In this document: in pieces, positions 26,480 through 34,856 of the stretch
How the letters are laid out: every line of letters starts with the position of its first letter
Position numbering within the stretch: position 1 is the first letter of the stretch
Origin: Arthrobacter sp. ok362
Lineage (GTDB): Bacteria; Actinomycetota; Actinomycetes; Actinomycetales; Micrococcaceae
Assembly: GCF_900102785.1 (NCBI RefSeq)
Contig: NZ_FNGC01000007.1
Location: 156,008 to 220,007, forward strand
DNA: 64,000 bases
Direction of reading: 5' to 3'
Made by a program: the position numbers and the translations under genes
The notes under the pieces: generated by a model
What the model was told of the DNA's origin: nothing
The model's database searches: none
The model's input: only the letters and a program-made list of their open reading frames with translations

Positions 26480-27366
26480 TACTGGTTTTCCTTTCGGGGG
26501 CTGCGGGCGAGGAACGAGTCCGCGATCTGGTCGAACGTCAGCCAGCTGACGCCGTCGTGGGAGTTGATGTGTTCGATGAGGCGCTCAAGCATGAGCAGGA
26601 CCTGGGGGCGGCCCGAGACGTCCGGGTGGATGGTCATGGTGAAGGCGGCCTGATCCATTTCCCGGTACACCCAGTCGAACTGGTCGCGCCACATTTGTTC
26701 GATGTCCCGGGGGCTGACGAATCCGTGGGAGTTCGGGGCCGCCTTGATGAACATCATGGGAGGAAGGTCGTCCAGGTACCAGTTGGCGGGGATCTCGACG
26801 AGGTCGGTTTCCGTGCCCCTGACCAGCGGCTCCATCCAGGTCTCGGCAGCCTTGGTGTAGTCGATCTTCTTCCAGCTGTCGCCGACCCGGACGTAGTAGG
26901 GCTCGAAATCCTTGTGCATCAGGGAGTGGTCGTATTTGATCCCGCGTTCGAGCAGGATCTCGTTGGTGACCGGGGAAAATTCCCACCAGGGAGCGACATA
27001 GCCCGTGGGCCGTCGGCCGGAGACCTTCTCGATGAGTTCGATCGAGCGGTCCAGGATGGCGGTCTCCTGCTCGCGGGTCATGGCGATGGGGTTTTCATGC
27101 GAGTACCCGTGCACGCCGATTTCGTGCCCGGCGTCGACGATCATCCGGGTCAGGTCCGGGAAGGTCTCGATCGAGTGGCCGGGCACGAACCAGGTAGCGG
27201 GCAGGCTGTACTTCTCGAGGAGCCGGATGAGGCGCGGGCCGCCGACCTCGCCGCTGAACAGGCCGCGGGAGATATCGCAGGGCGAGTCCTCGCCCCCGTA
27301 GGAGCCGAGCATTCCGGCAACTGCGTCGACGTCGACGCCGAAAGCGACTTGGATGTCCTTTGTCAT
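26479..27366 (-). CDS. Polysaccharide deacetylase family protein, HpPgdA/PuuE type
   Basis: 295 residues with a NodB-like domain. It begins with a [19 protein letters not shown] stretch, has the metal motif HGYSH (His86, His90) and a late HPDVSGRPQ block. The pattern is strikingly like Helicobacter pylori HP0310 (HpPgdA), in the branch that also contains allantoinase PuuE and cyclic amide/imide hydrolases. Given its operon partner asparaginase, an amide- or cyclic-amide-hydrolysing role is at least as likely as peptidoglycan deacetylation (inference). It has no signal peptide, which argues for a cytoplasmic substrate. Confidence 0.87.
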   Translation of the reverse strand: MTKDIQVAFGVDVDAVAGMLGSYGGEDSPCDISRGLFSGEVGGPRLIRLLEKYSLPATWFVPGHSIETFPDLTRMIVDAGHEIGVHGYSHENPIAMTREQETAILDRSIELIEKVSGRRPTGYVAPWWEFSPVTNEILLERGIKYDHSLMHKDFEPYYVRVGDSWKKIDYTKAAETWMEPLVRGTETDLVEIPANWYLDDLPPMMFIKAAPNSHGFVSPRDIEQMWRDQFDWVYREMDQAAFTMTIHPDVSGRPQVLLMLERLIEHINSHDGVSWLTFDQIADSFLARSPRKENQ

Positions 27367-27431
27367 GAGATCAACCTTTCACTGCGCTTTTTGTTGAGGT
27401 TTGTACGTGAGATTCGGATTCGGTGCGGGAA

Positions 27432-28451
27432 CTAGTCCGGGAGCGTGCCCCGCAGGGCGAAGGTCTCCGCAATCCGGGCGGCGGGGGTGCCGAGCCTGAG
27501 CAATAGGCTCAGCAGGACCAGTGATTGGGATGGCCTGAGCAGCCCGGAGGGGATGGCACCGGCAGCGCGCAGATCCCCGCCGCCGCCGTCGCCGTATCGG
27601 GGCACGACGGCGCCGGCCTCCACCCGGGTGCTGGTCACCACGACGACGCCGGCCGCGGTGGCATCGGCGACCTCCCGGCAGAGCACGCGGTTGGCGTTGC
27701 CAGTTCCCGTCCCCTGCAGCACAATCCCGGCCGCCCCGGCCTGGAGTGCGGCCCGCAGAAGAGTGGAGTCCGCTCCGGGGTAGGCAGCAATAAGGTCCAC
27801 ACGCGGCGAACCGGCGTCCATGCCCGGTAACGGCAAGGGCGCGATTCCGGGCCGTACCGCCTGGATCTCGACCTCGCCGGATTGGCTCACCGATCCTGCG
27901 GTTCCGAAGTCCGGGTTGGCGAACGCATCAAGGCTCGTTGTGTGGCGCTTGCGCACTCCGGCCGCAGGGAAGATGGTCCCCGCAAACGCCAGCAGCACGC
28001 CCTTTCCCCGCGCCTGCGGTGAACCGGCGACGGCGACGGCGCGGGACAGATTGCCGGGACCGTCCGGCGAGTCGGCGTCGGCCGCCTGCTGCGCGCCCGT
28101 GAACACCACCGGGCGGAGATCATCGTGAGTGAGGTCAACAAGATACGCCGTTTCCTCCATCGTGTCCGTACCGTGGGTGACCACGACGCCCAGCACCTGC
28201 GGGTCGGCCAGCGCTTGCCGGATCCTGGCGCAGATGGCGATCATGTCGTCGACTGTCAGCAGGTACGAACCCTTCCGGAAAACATCGACAACGCGGACCG
28301 GATACGCCGCTGGAACCCCCATGCTGGCGAACACCTGCTCCCCGGTGTCGGACGCCACTGCGGCTCCCCCGCCCTCGGACGCACGGGAGGAAATGGTTCC
28401 TCCCGTGGCGAGCAGCACCACGTGGGGACCGCCCAAATCTGTGACTGTCAT
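27432..28451 (-). CDS. Asparaginase family protein
   Basis: 339 residues. The first catalytic motif TGGTI (Thr16-Ile20, nucleophile Thr19) and the second THGTDTMEE (92-100) are intact, as expected for type I/II asparaginases that hydrolyse L-asparagine (or glutamine) to the acid plus ammonia. No signal peptide is seen, so it is cytoplasmic. An ATG at 28451 is preferred over a GTG at 28457 because GGAG is correctly spaced for it. It is the first gene of a five- or six-gene operon, with two LacI-type operators just upstream. Confidence 0.9.
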   Translation of the reverse strand: MTVTDLGGPHVVLLATGGTISSRASEGGGAAVASDTGEQVFASMGVPAAYPVRVVDVFRKGSYLLTVDDMIAICARIRQALADPQVLGVVVTHGTDTMEETAYLVDLTHDDLRPVVFTGAQQAADADSPDGPGNLSRAVAVAGSPQARGKGVLLAFAGTIFPAAGVRKRHTTSLDAFANPDFGTAGSVSQSGEVEIQAVRPGIAPLPLPGMDAGSPRVDLIAAYPGADSTLLRAALQAGAAGIVLQGTGTGNANRVLCREVADATAAGVVVVTSTRVEAGAVVPRYGDGGGGDLRAAGAIPSGLLRPSQSLVLLSLLLRLGTPAARIAETFALRGTLPD

Positions 28452-28489
28452 TTCCACTCCGTTTGTCTTGCATCCATTTCCGGATGCTT

Positions 28490-28505
28490 ACCCAATCGAT
28501 TGGGT
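28490..28505. promoter_or_regulatory. LacI-type operator O1
   Basis: Perfect 16-bp palindrome ACCCAATCGATTGGGT with the central CG of LacI-family operators, 39 bp upstream of the asparaginase start. The same core occurs at 28601-28618. Confidence 0.85.
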
Positions 28506-28600
28506 TGTTGACTAAAAGTTATTCCTGCCATGTTTCCTGCAGATGCTCCCGGAAGTTTCAAGGGGGTAAATACTTTGCCGCAGGCTGCCGGGATTCCGTC

Positions 28601-28618
28601 TACCCAATCGATTGGGTA
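28601..28618. promoter_or_regulatory. LacI-type operator O2
   Basis: Perfect 18-bp palindrome TACCCAATCGATTGGGTA, 121 bp upstream of the lacI-type start. Centre-to-centre distance to O1 is 112 bp, compatible with looping between the divergent promoters. Confidence 0.85.
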
Positions 28619-28738
28619 CGTTGTTTGATTGACTATAGAATGTGATGTGCGACACGTCAAGGGTGCTTGGAGCAGGGATCGAGGCATCATCAGGCACTCT
28701 TGGTGAAGACGACCTTTTGAGCTGAGGCAGGGAAATTG

Positions 28739-29779
28739 ATGGACGAGAGCACGGCCGGTGGCCGGACAGTGACGCTGAAGGATCTCGCGAGCGAGCTCGG
28801 CATCCACCCGTCGACCGTGTCCAGGATCCTGCACTCGGGCTCCGAAGTGGCCCGAGGGGCAGCTTCCGTGGCTACGGCCGAACGCGTGCGCGAGCTGGCG
28901 CGGAAGCGCGGCTACTCCCCCGACCCGCAGGCCGCCGGCCTGCGGACGCGGCGCACGCGCCTCATGGGCGTGATCGTCCCCCGGCTCTCGGACCTCGTTC
29001 TGGCAATCATGTACGAGGGAATTGACGAGGCCGCGGCGGAGCTCGGCTATTCCACCTTTGTCATGAATTCCCGCGACGACCCGGAGGAACAGCGCCGCAA
29101 GACGGACACCATGCTGGCCCGACGCGTGGACGGGCTGATCATCGGCGACGCACACCTGGATAGCGGTCTGCTGCGGGAGCTGGCTGCCCGGAAGGTGCCG
29201 TTCGTGCTCATGAACCGCCGCGTCCCGGGCTTCCCGTCGGCCACGTGCGACGACGTCCTTGGCGGCGAGCTTGTGGCCGACCACCTGTGGAGGAAGGGGC
29301 ATCGGAACGTCGCCGTGATCGCCGGCGAGCCCTATGCCAGCACGGCCGTCGACCGGACGGCCGGCTTCGTGGACCGCTGGCGTGCGCTGGGCGGGCAGAT
29401 TCCCCGGAACGCAGTGGTGTGGTCCCGCTTCGACACCGCCGGCGGACGGGAAGCGGCCGAGATCATCCTGGCTCACTGCAACCCCCGCCCGACTGCACTG
29501 TTCGCCGTCAACGACTTCGCGGCAATCGGTGCCATGGGAGCCGTGCGGTCCCATGGCCTCAGCGTCGGCCGCGACGTGGCGGTGGTTGGCTTCAATGACA
29601 CCTCCCTGGCCGCGGAACTTCCCATCCCGCTCTCTTCGGTCCGCTCGCCCATGCTGGACATCGGGCGGACGGCGGTGCAGCTCCTCAAGGGCGTCCTGGA
29701 CGGCCGGGAGGTCGAATCCGTCAGGCTGGAGCCGGTCCTGTGCGTGCGGGAAAGCAGCGCCTTCGGGAACGCGGTGTGA
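28739..29779 (+). CDS. LacI family transcriptional regulator
   Basis: 346 residues. An N-terminal LacI helix-turn-helix (VTLKDLASELGIHPSTVSRIL, about 11-30) with hinge is followed by a periplasmic-binding-protein-like effector domain (LMGVIVPRLSDLV ... FAVNDFAAIGAMGA ... VAVVGFNDTSLA). It is divergent from the asparaginase operon, and two identical-core operators lie between them, so it probably represses both. The effector is likely the operon's substrate or a breakdown product. The preceding TTG is in frame; the ATG three bases later is preferred. Confidence 0.92.
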   Translation: MDESTAGGRTVTLKDLASELGIHPSTVSRILHSGSEVARGAASVATAERVRELARKRGYSPDPQAAGLRTRRTRLMGVIVPRLSDLVLAIMYEGIDEAAAELGYSTFVMNSRDDPEEQRRKTDTMLARRVDGLIIGDAHLDSGLLRELAARKVPFVLMNRRVPGFPSATCDDVLGGELVADHLWRKGHRNVAVIAGEPYASTAVDRTAGFVDRWRALGGQIPRNAVVWSRFDTAGGREAAEIILAHCNPRPTALFAVNDFAAIGAMGAVRSHGLSVGRDVAVVGFNDTSLAAELPIPLSSVRSPMLDIGRTAVQLLKGVLDGREVESVRLEPVLCVRESSAFGNAV

Positions 29780-29958
29780 CACGGCAAGGGGAATCCTCCA
29801 GTCAGTCGACTTAGTGGATCGAATCGGTAGGCCGTATGGTCCCGCCCAGTCCGTCAACCAATGACCCGACCGTGCAGGCTCCACGCCCATGAGTTGAGAT
29901 TAGTGATCCGACTCACAGCGTCATATCGGAAGTTCGCCCAAGGTTGAGGCTATTTTTC

Positions 29959-29971
29959 GTGCAATCTGCAC
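29959..29971. promoter_or_regulatory. Short inverted repeat between lacI-type and pucR-type genes
   Basis: GTGCA-ATC-TGCAC lies between the convergent stops at 29779 and 29979. The stem is only 5 bp and no T-run follows on the minus side; TATTTTT precedes it, which would be a run of A on the opposite strand. It is a weak terminator candidate at most. Confidence 0.25.
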
Positions 29972-29978
29972 ATTCTGA

Positions 29979-31436
29979 TTAGCGGGCGGCCGCAACGATG
30001 CCGAGGGCGAGCATGCACGTGGCGCGGACTTCGCCATCGGACAGGTCCAGTTTCAGCAGCTCCTCGATTTTCCGCAGCCGGTAGCTGAGCGTATTGCGGT
30101 GGATGAAGAGCTCATCGCAGATTTTCGCGGAGTTCCCGCTATGGCGCAGGTACGCGTCGAAGGTCTCCCGCAGCGAGCTGCCGCCATCGGAGGCCAAGGG
30201 AGCCAGCAGCCGCTGGCACATTGCCACCAGGCCCGGGCTGGGCAGTCCCTGCGCAATGCCGGCGAGATCGGCCAGCGGCGCCTGGTGCACGCCGGGCCGT
30301 CCCAGGTGGCGGCGGGCAAGCTGAAGCGCCAGCGGCAGTTCACTGAGGCCCGCCGATTCCGAGACGATGACGGAGAGTTCCGGGGCGTCCGTAAAGAATC
30401 CCCGCGCGGCATCCAGCAAGTCGGCCATCGCGTGCCGGTGCTGCAGCAAGAGAGTCGTCAGCCCGGCTTCTTCCATGAACCGCACCGTGCCGAACCCGGC
30501 CTGCAGCCCTACCCGGGCGCGCCAGGCGATGGCACGCAGCTTTGCGGGGGCCACCTCTTCTGAGCTGCCGATGAGCACCGCACCCCAGTCGCTGTCAGGA
30601 TCGAACCCGGATTCGACGGCGTAGCGGCGCAGCGGCGCGGAGGGCTCGCCGCGGTCCTCATAGAGGGCCTCCATGAAGCGTGCGGCTTCCCGGGAATGCA
30701 GCGGCGAATGCGACCCGAGGGTGTAGCTCAGCTGCATGGCGATCACGGCAGCCACAGGGCCCAGAATGGGCTGCAGCACAATGTTGCTCCCGATCCCCTC
30801 GATGGCAAGCCTGAACTGCTCGGATTCGCCGCTGGGCAGGCGCAGCGCGGTCCGCGCGGTCCCGCCGTGAGCCGCGCCAGCCGAGACAAGCTCGAACGCA
30901 TTCTGGTCGATCACGGCCACCCTCGCATTGATGGCATCCGCCACCCGCGCCAGTACCTCCGCGAGGGAGTGCCCGTCGGCCGCCAACCGGGTGCATTGGT
31001 CCGCCAGTTCCCAGCCCTTCCGCAGCTCCTCATAACGCTCGGCGGCGATGACCCGCTCTACGTGCCGCATGACCAACACAAAGGGCACCTGAGGCGCGAG
31101 CTCCAACAGCGGAAGGCCGTGCACCTCGCAGGCACGGAGCAGGCCGGCTGGCAGCTCGCTGTGCGCCGCGCCCAAGCCGAACGCCAGCCCAGAGACGGGG
31201 ACGGAAACCAGCCGTTCCACGTACGCGTCCCAGGTCCTGAAGTCCTTGACGTTCAGGCCCATGCCGTTGGTCAGCACCAGGGCGTTCACGCTGAGGAAGG
31301 GCGTGGGGTCCATGTGTTCGGTGGGGGCGCACCAGGTAATGGGCCGGGCCAGTCGGCCCTCGCCGCCCGCAACCCGGAGCCGGATGTTGAGATCGGCGTC
31401 GTCTGCTAAATCTGAAATTCGCACGGAACCCTCCAA
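29979..31436 (-). CDS. PucR family transcriptional regulator
   Basis: 485 residues. An N-terminal PucR/PurC-like domain (ARPITWCAPTEHMDPTPFL ... LVLTNGMGL) is followed by a GAF-like central region and a C-terminal PucR helix-turn-helix (YLRHSGNSAKICDELFIHRNTLSYRLRKIEEL). The family governs purine, amino-acid and amide utilisation genes. It is divergent from the pxpA-led operon with about 107 bp between the starts and is its likely activator. Confidence 0.9.
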   Translation of the reverse strand: MEGSVRISDLADDADLNIRLRVAGGEGRLARPITWCAPTEHMDPTPFLSVNALVLTNGMGLNVKDFRTWDAYVERLVSVPVSGLAFGLGAAHSELPAGLLRACEVHGLPLLELAPQVPFVLVMRHVERVIAAERYEELRKGWELADQCTRLAADGHSLAEVLARVADAINARVAVIDQNAFELVSAGAAHGGTARTALRLPSGESEQFRLAIEGIGSNIVLQPILGPVAAVIAMQLSYTLGSHSPLHSREAARFMEALYEDRGEPSAPLRRYAVESGFDPDSDWGAVLIGSSEEVAPAKLRAIAWRARVGLQAGFGTVRFMEEAGLTTLLLQHRHAMADLLDAARGFFTDAPELSVIVSESAGLSELPLALQLARRHLGRPGVHQAPLADLAGIAQGLPSPGLVAMCQRLLAPLASDGGSSLRETFDAYLRHSGNSAKICDELFIHRNTLSYRLRKIEELLKLDLSDGEVRATCMLALGIVAAAR

Positions 31437-31543
31437 CCACGGCGGGACTCACCACCGGACAGTGCAACAACCATAATTGATGCCCGCAGATTCAGCGACC
31501 TGCACAATATCGGGCGTGTGAATTGCTGAGTAGCGTTGCACCC

Positions 31544-32323
31544 ATGCAAATTAATGTGACCCCCGACACCTCTGCTGACACCTCTTCCTCTGCCGCCCCC
31601 CACGTACAACGGAGGGTGCTCTTGAACTCCGATATGGGCGAAGGCCTCGGCCTCCACGAGTTCGGCAACGACGAAGAACTCATGCGCATCATCGACGTCG
31701 CCAATGTGGCCTGTGGGTACCACGCCGGCGATCCCGACGTCATGGAACGGACCGTGGCGCTGGCCGCAGAGCACGGCGTGGCAGTCGGAGCGCACCCCGG
31801 GCTGCCGGACTTTGTGGGGTTCGGACGCCGCCGAATGGTGCTCACCCCGGCGGAGGTCGAGTCGATCATCCTGTATCAGACCGGAGCCCTGACGGCGTTC
31901 CTCGCAAAGCACGGGCTGGAACTGAACCACATCAAGCCCCACGGCGCCCTCTACGGCATGCTGGCCGGCGACGAGGAACTGATGCGGGCCGCCGCCGGCA
32001 CAGCCTTGCAGTTCGGCGTCCCGTTTTTCGGGCTCGCGGGGACCGCCCACGAACGCGTGTGCCGGGCCATGGGGGTGGACTTCGTGCCCGAACTCTATGT
32101 TGACCTCAACTACGGACCGGCCGGTGAACTGCTGATCCAGCGCCGCCCGGCGCCCACCGATCCCGACGCCGCCGCCGAGCGTGTCAGCAGGGCGCTGGCC
32201 GGCAAGCCCGTCCTCGCTGTTGACGGCACCGAGCTGGACATCCAGTTCCAAAGCATCTGCGTCCACTCCGACGCACCCAATTCTGTCGCAGTGGCCACCG
32301 CAGTGCGTGCGGTCCTGGGCTGA
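31544..32323 (+). CDS. pxpA: LamB/YcsF family protein, 5-oxoprolinase subunit A
   Basis: 259 residues from the ATG at 31544. Signature NSDMGEGLG near the start, ANVACGYHAGDP, and the KPHGALYG motif are all diagnostic of PxpA. With PxpB and PxpC it forms the ATP-dependent prokaryotic 5-oxoprolinase, opening pyroglutamate to glutamate. The gene leads an operon that also contains a biotin carrier and a biotin carboxylase, which are not part of the standard PxpABC enzyme. The N-terminus has a short Ser/Thr-rich extension. Confidence 0.92.
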   Translation: MQINVTPDTSADTSSSAAPHVQRRVLLNSDMGEGLGLHEFGNDEELMRIIDVANVACGYHAGDPDVMERTVALAAEHGVAVGAHPGLPDFVGFGRRRMVLTPAEVESIILYQTGALTAFLAKHGLELNHIKPHGALYGMLAGDEELMRAAAGTALQFGVPFFGLAGTAHERVCRAMGVDFVPELYVDLNYGPAGELLIQRRPAPTDPDAAAERVSRALAGKPVLAVDGTELDIQFQSICVHSDAPNSVAVATAVRAVLG

Positions 32324-32359
32324 ACCGATCTAACCAAACCATCTGAAAGCGAGCATCCC

Positions 32360-32599
32360 GTGGCAACCATCGTTTCCCCGCTCCCCGGCGTCTTCTACCG
32401 CAAGCCCGGCCCGGGCAAGCCGCCTTTCGCCAATGAAGGCGACGCCATCGAGGTCGGGCAGACCCTCGGCATTATCGAAATCATGAAGCAGTTCACCGAA
32501 ATCCAGTCCGATGTGGCCGGCACCCTGGAGTCGTTTGAGGTCAACGAGGGCGACATGGTCAACCCAGGCGACGCAATCGTCATAGTCCGGGAAGGATAG
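32360..32599 (+). CDS. Biotin carboxyl carrier protein, minimal
   Basis: 79 residues, essentially one biotinyl domain. The biotinylation site is altered to E-I-M-K-Q (Lys43) from the usual E-A-M-K-M, a change also seen in the stand-alone carriers of this operon type. A second conserved half (FEVNEGDMVNPGDAIVIV) completes the hammerhead fold. It lacks the N-terminal region of AccB from fatty-acid synthesis. It starts with GTG and ends two bases before the biotin carboxylase gene. Confidence 0.9.
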   Translation: MATIVSPLPGVFYRKPGPGKPPFANEGDAIEVGQTLGIIEIMKQFTEIQSDVAGTLESFEVNEGDMVNPGDAIVIVREG

Positions 32600-32601
32600 C
32601 C

Positions 32602-33954
32602 ATGAAGAAACTGCTCATCGCCAACCGCGGCGAGATCGCCGTGCGCATCGCCCGGACCGCCCGTGACATGGGCGTCGAGACATTCGTGGTGGCCAGCGAA
32701 GCCGACGTCGAATCCTTGGCCGCCCGGTCCGCTGACCACGTCGTCGTGGTGGGTCCGGCGCCTGCCACCGCCAGCTACCTGAACCAGGACGCCATCGTTG
32801 CCGCGGCCGTGGACAACGGCTGCGATGCCGTCCATCCGGGCTACGGGTTCCTCTCCGAAAATGCGGACTTCGCCCGGAAGGTCGCTGATGCGGGCCTGAT
32901 CTGGGTGGGGCCGCGTGCGGACGCCATCGCGATGATGGGCAACAAGTCCTTGGCGAGGGAATCGGCCCGGAAGGCCGGCGTTCCCGTGCTCCGCGGCTCG
33001 GACGGGCCCCTGGATCCGGCCGCCGACGCCGTAGAAATCGCCAGTGGGATCGGCTACCCGCTCGTGATCAAAGCCTCCGCCGGCGGCGGCGGCCGGGGCA
33101 TCCGCTTTGTGCACAGCGAAGACAAGCTTCTGGAATCCATTGAGCAGACGCGCGGCGAAGCGGCGGCCGTTTTCGGCGATCCCACCGTTTACCTGGAACG
33201 CTTTGTGCAGCATGCCCGTCATGTGGAGGTACAGGTCCTCGGCGACGGCACAAACTTCGTCCATCTCGGCGACCGCGACTGCTCCATGCAGCGGCGCTCC
33301 CAGAAGGTCATTGAAGAAGCACCGGCGCCTGACCTCCCGGACCACGTCCGCCAGAGGATCCGGGAATCCTCCGTGGAGCTGGCCCGCGAGTGCGGCTACA
33401 GCGGCGCCGGAACGGTCGAATTCCTCTATGACCCGGTGAACCATGAGGCCGCCTTCATCGAAATGAACACGCGAATCCAGGTTGAGCACCCGATCACCGA
33501 GCAGATCACGGGGGTCGATCTGATCCGCGAACAGCTGCAGATCGCGTTCAGCGGGGCGATGACCCTCCGCCAGGACGACATCACATTCAACGGCCACTCC
33601 ATCGAATGCCGTATCAATGCCGAGGACCCCAACCACCACTTCTTCCCCAGCCCTGGCCTCATCACGGCCATGGACTGGCCCGCGGGCGCAGGCATCAGGG
33701 TGGACACCGGGGTGGAGACCGGTTCGACGGTCACTCCGTACTACGACTCCCTGATGGCCAAGCTGATTGTGCATGCGGACACCCGCGAATTGGCCATTGA
33801 GGCGATGCTGACGGCCCTGGATGAGACCCGTATCGAAGGGGTCAAGACCACCATCCCGGTGCACAAGAAGCTGCTGAGCCGGCCCGAATTTGCGGCCGTC
33901 ACCCACCACTCGAAATTCCTCGAAACCGTCCCCGATCTGATGGAGGCACAATGA
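32602..33954 (+). CDS. Biotin carboxylase
   Basis: 450 residues, the standard length of AccC-type subunits. N-terminal ANRGEIAVRI, the ATP-grasp glycine loop KASAGGGGRGIR (about 157-168), the MNTRIQVEHPITE catalytic segment and the C-terminal FFPSPGLI domain are intact. It carboxylates the biotin of the carrier encoded just upstream, using ATP and bicarbonate. The acceptor for the carboxyl group is presumably handled by the PxpB/PxpC-like subunits, as in urea carboxylase. It overlaps the next gene by four bases. Confidence 0.93.
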   Translation: MKKLLIANRGEIAVRIARTARDMGVETFVVASEADVESLAARSADHVVVVGPAPATASYLNQDAIVAAAVDNGCDAVHPGYGFLSENADFARKVADAGLIWVGPRADAIAMMGNKSLARESARKAGVPVLRGSDGPLDPAADAVEIASGIGYPLVIKASAGGGGRGIRFVHSEDKLLESIEQTRGEAAAVFGDPTVYLERFVQHARHVEVQVLGDGTNFVHLGDRDCSMQRRSQKVIEEAPAPDLPDHVRQRIRESSVELARECGYSGAGTVEFLYDPVNHEAAFIEMNTRIQVEHPITEQITGVDLIREQLQIAFSGAMTLRQDDITFNGHSIECRINAEDPNHHFFPSPGLITAMDWPAGAGIRVDTGVETGSTVTPYYDSLMAKLIVHADTRELAIEAMLTALDETRIEGVKTTIPVHKKLLSRPEFAAVTHHSKFLETVPDLMEAQ

Positions 33955-34856
33955 GCAGCCCGGAACCCGCCGCGTTGGAGGCCCGTTACACCTGGGGCGG
34001 AGACGAATTCCTGTTCGTTGAGGTCTCGGAGTCCATGAGCCTGGCCGCCAATTTCAGGGTGATGTCCATCGCCGCGAAGCTTTCGGCCATGCAGCTGCCC
34101 GGCATCGTGGACGTCTGCCCCGCCAACGCCTCGCTGCTGGTGAGGTTCGATCCCGACGTCCTGCCGCCGTCGACCCTTGAAGAGACTATCCGGACCATCG
34201 AAGGGGATCTAACGCACCACCACGACCATTCGCTGGAAACCCGGATCATCGAGGTCCCGGTCTGGTACGAGGACCCGTTCACGGCGGAAGTGGCCGAACG
34301 ATTCCGCGAAGGATTCCATCAGGAGCCCGGCGGCTCCGACATTGACTACGCAGCCAAGGTCAACCACCTCAAGGATGCCGCCGAATTCATCCAGCGCCAC
34401 CATGAGCAACCGTGGCTTGTCTCCATGGTTGGTTTCGTCGCCGGCCTGCCGTTCCTCTTCCAGCTGGTAGAGCGGGAAAAACAACTCGAAGTCCCCAAGT
34501 ATTTGAGTCCCCGCACCGATACCCCCAAACTGACCGTGGGCCACGGCGGCTGCTTCGGCTGCATCTACTCCGTGCGGGGTGCCGGCGGCTACCAGATGTT
34601 CGGGGTCGCTGCCGCGCCCATCTTCGATCCGGCCCAGTCCCTGGCCGACTTCAAGGACTTCATGGTGTTCTTCAAACCGGGCGACATCGTGAAGTTCAGG
34701 CCGGTCACCGAGGCTGAATACAACAACATCCAGGCCGAGATCTCCGCAGGGACGTTCCGCTACCGGCAAGTGCCCGTGACATTTGATCTGTCCCAGGCGC
34801 TGGCGGATCCCGAAGGCTACAACCAAGAACTCATGGAGGCCCTCAATGGCGTTTGA
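33951..34856 (+). CDS. pxpB: 5-oxoprolinase subunit B / KipI-AHS1 family, long form
   Basis: 301 residues, longer than the roughly 220-240 of Bacillus KipI/PxpB. The N-terminal part (WGGDEFLFVEVSE ... VDVCPANASLLVRFDP) and the carboxyltransferase-type core (VSMVGFVAGLPFLFQL ... LTVGHGGCFGCIYSVRGAGGYQMFGV) fit the AHS1 domain, but the core sequence differs from plain PxpB and is closer in style to the AHS1 domain of urea carboxylase. The stop overlaps pxpC by 11 bases. Together with the biotin enzymes this suggests a carboxylating role (inference). Confidence 0.85.
   Translation: MSSPEPAALEARYTWGGDEFLFVEVSESMSLAANFRVMSIAAKLSAMQLPGIVDVCPANASLLVRFDPDVLPPSTLEETIRTIEGDLTHHHDHSLETRIIEVPVWYEDPFTAEVAERFREGFHQEPGGSDIDYAAKVNHLKDAAEFIQRHHEQPWLVSMVGFVAGLPFLFQLVEREKQLEVPKYLSPRTDTPKLTVGHGGCFGCIYSVRGAGGYQMFGVAAAPIFDPAQSLADFKDFMVFFKPGDIVKFRPVTEAEYNNIQAEISAGTFRYRQVPVTFDLSQALADPEGYNQELMEALNGV

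Noticed and set aside
25052..27435. Very long open frames antisense to the MFS and deacetylase genes
   Set aside because: They are artefacts of high GC at third codon positions; translations are low-complexity (Gly/Arg/Glu-rich) and lack family similarity. The same applies to antisense frames at 3819-4922, 7818-8918, 12794-13834, 32395-33951 and 46323-47543.
30718..30740. tRNA-like A-box (GTGTAGCTCAGCTGCATGG)
   Set aside because: It lies inside the PucR gene on the opposite strand and has no matching T-arm or acceptor stem at the right distance.
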